Shown here in pieces: positions 5,831 through 6,525 of a stretch of 6,525 bases of DNA. The stretch lies in contig DCAW01000001.1 of the NCBI GenBank assembly GCA_002313895.1, positions 5,708 to 12,232 on the forward strand, written 5' to 3'. The notes under the pieces were generated by a model, which worked only from the letters and a program-made list of their open reading frames with translations, did no database searches and was not told the origin of the DNA. The translations under genes and the position numbers were made by a program. Numbering within the stretch: position 1 is the stretch's first letter; each line of letters opens with the position of its first letter. The stretch comes from Dehalococcoidia bacterium UBA1123. GTDB lineage: Bacteria; Chloroflexota; Dehalococcoidia; Lucifugimonadales; UBA1123.

Positions 5831-6525
5831 ACGTTGAAGAGGATGAGCATTACGTCGGCCTCAGTCACGATGTAGGTCTTGCCCTCTTGCCGGAACACGC
5901 CCTGCTTGCGAGCCTCGGCCATGCTTCCGGTTCGGACCATGTCGTCGTACCCTACAACCTCGGCCCGAATGAATCCCCGTTCCATGTCCGAGTGTATCTT
6001 GCCTGCCGCCTGGGGCGCGGTAACGCCCTTGGTGACGGTCCAAGCCCGGACCTCCGTAGGGCCGCAGGTGAAGAAGGTGAGTTGGTCCAGCGCCTTGTAG
6101 GACAGGCTCATCATGCGATCAAGGCCCGACTCTCCGGCGCCCAGCGACTCGCGGAACTCCTTTTCGTCCTCCGGGTCCATCTGGGATAGCTCCATCTCCA
6201 GCTTGCCGGACAGGGCGGCGGTCAGGATTCCGTCCTCACCGAATTGTGTGTCCAGTTGCGCCTCGATGTCCCCGGCGGCGCTGGTGTCGTCTTCTCCGAC
6301 GTTGGCTACGACGATGACAGGCTTGTTTGTCAGGAACTGGAACCCTTCTACGTGCTTGGCCTCGTCCGGCGTCAGGGTCTGTCTTCGGATGGACATGCCA
6401 TCCTCCAGGCCATCCTTGAGTCGGGAGGCCAGCTCATGTTCCCGGTTGAGGCCATCTCTTTCCGTAGTTCTAGCGCTCTTGAGATTGTCCTTGATTCGAC
6501 CCATTCTGCGCTCCAGAATTCCCAG
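5827..6525 (-). CDS. ychF: Redox-/ribosome-associated ATPase YchF (Obg-family, OLA1-type), 5' part missing
   Basis: This is the C-terminal 232 residues of YchF; the frame stays open to the window edge, so roughly 130 N-terminal residues with the P-loop and switch regions lie outside. Reading in from the edge gives LGILERR before the first internal Met (6504), matching the helical 'DLxxVExR' region of the family, so that Met is not the start. Visible landmarks are the G4-like segment VIVVANVGEDD, which has the NxxE form that makes YchF prefer ATP over GTP; a G5-like segment ALSGKLEMEL (SGKLE where SAKxE is usual); and a C-terminal TGS domain with FFTCGPTEVRAW, APQAAGKIHSDMERGF and IRAEVVGYDD. 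It ends in LILFNV as the family does. YchF is a cytosolic ribosome-binding ATPase linked in other bacteria to translation and oxidative-stress responses. Its TGA stop overlaps the hemW start, implying co-transcription and coupled translation. Confidence 0.96.
   Translation of the reverse strand: MGILERRMGRIKDNLKSARTTERDGLNREHELASRLKDGLEDGMSIRRQTLTPDEAKHVEGFQFLTNKPVIVVANVGEDDTSAAGDIEAQLDTQFGEDGILTAALSGKLEMELSQMDPEDEKEFRESLGAGESGLDRMMSLSYKALDQLTFFTCGPTEVRAWTVTKGVTAPQAAGKIHSDMERGFIRAEVVGYDDMVRTGSMAEARKQGVFRQEGKTYIVTEADVMLILFNV

Overview
The window is a bacterial chromosome segment with six protein-coding genes, all on the minus strand. Transcription therefore runs from position 6525 towards position 1. 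From upstream to downstream the genes are: ychF (5' end cut off by the window edge), hemW, two tandem luciferase-like (LLM) flavin/F420 oxidoreductases, rplI and dnaB. I see no rRNA, tRNA, CRISPR array, transposase or phage gene. The gene set and sequence style suggest a free-living member of the Chloroflexota, perhaps Dehalococcoidia/SAR202-like, a group known for expanded LLM flavin-enzyme families. That placement is an inference; no marker in the window proves it.

Layout. (1) 6525-4619: ychF and hemW overlap at a GTGATG junction and are very probably co-transcribed. (2) 4618-4490: a 129-base gap with short inverted and direct repeats. (3) 4489-2481: two LLM oxidoreductase genes overlapping by four bases (ATGA). 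They share many blocks and look like an old tandem duplication; the upstream copy has diverged in two loops expected to line the cofactor or active site. (4) 2480-2133: a 348-base non-coding stretch with a concentric inverted repeat of 58 bases, a degenerate TCAG(G/C) array of about 7-base period, and an AT-rich patch that may hold the rplI promoter. (5) 2132-3: rplI and dnaB, separated by 63 bases, a common bacterial pairing of ribosome and replication genes.

Five of the genes are ordinary in length or organisation: YchF is a ribosome-associated ATPase, HemW a radical-SAM-family heme chaperone, DnaB the replicative helicase, and the LLM pair probably carries out a flavin- or F420-dependent oxidation or reduction of an unknown small molecule. 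The clear oddity is ribosomal protein bL9. Its normal two-domain body of about 148 residues is followed by a tail of nearly 80 residues, more than half Asp/Glu and with no Lys, Arg or His. I find no convincing undescribed multi-gene system here; the points worth following are the bL9 tail, the divergent LLM pair and the structured repeats in the 2133-2480 gap.
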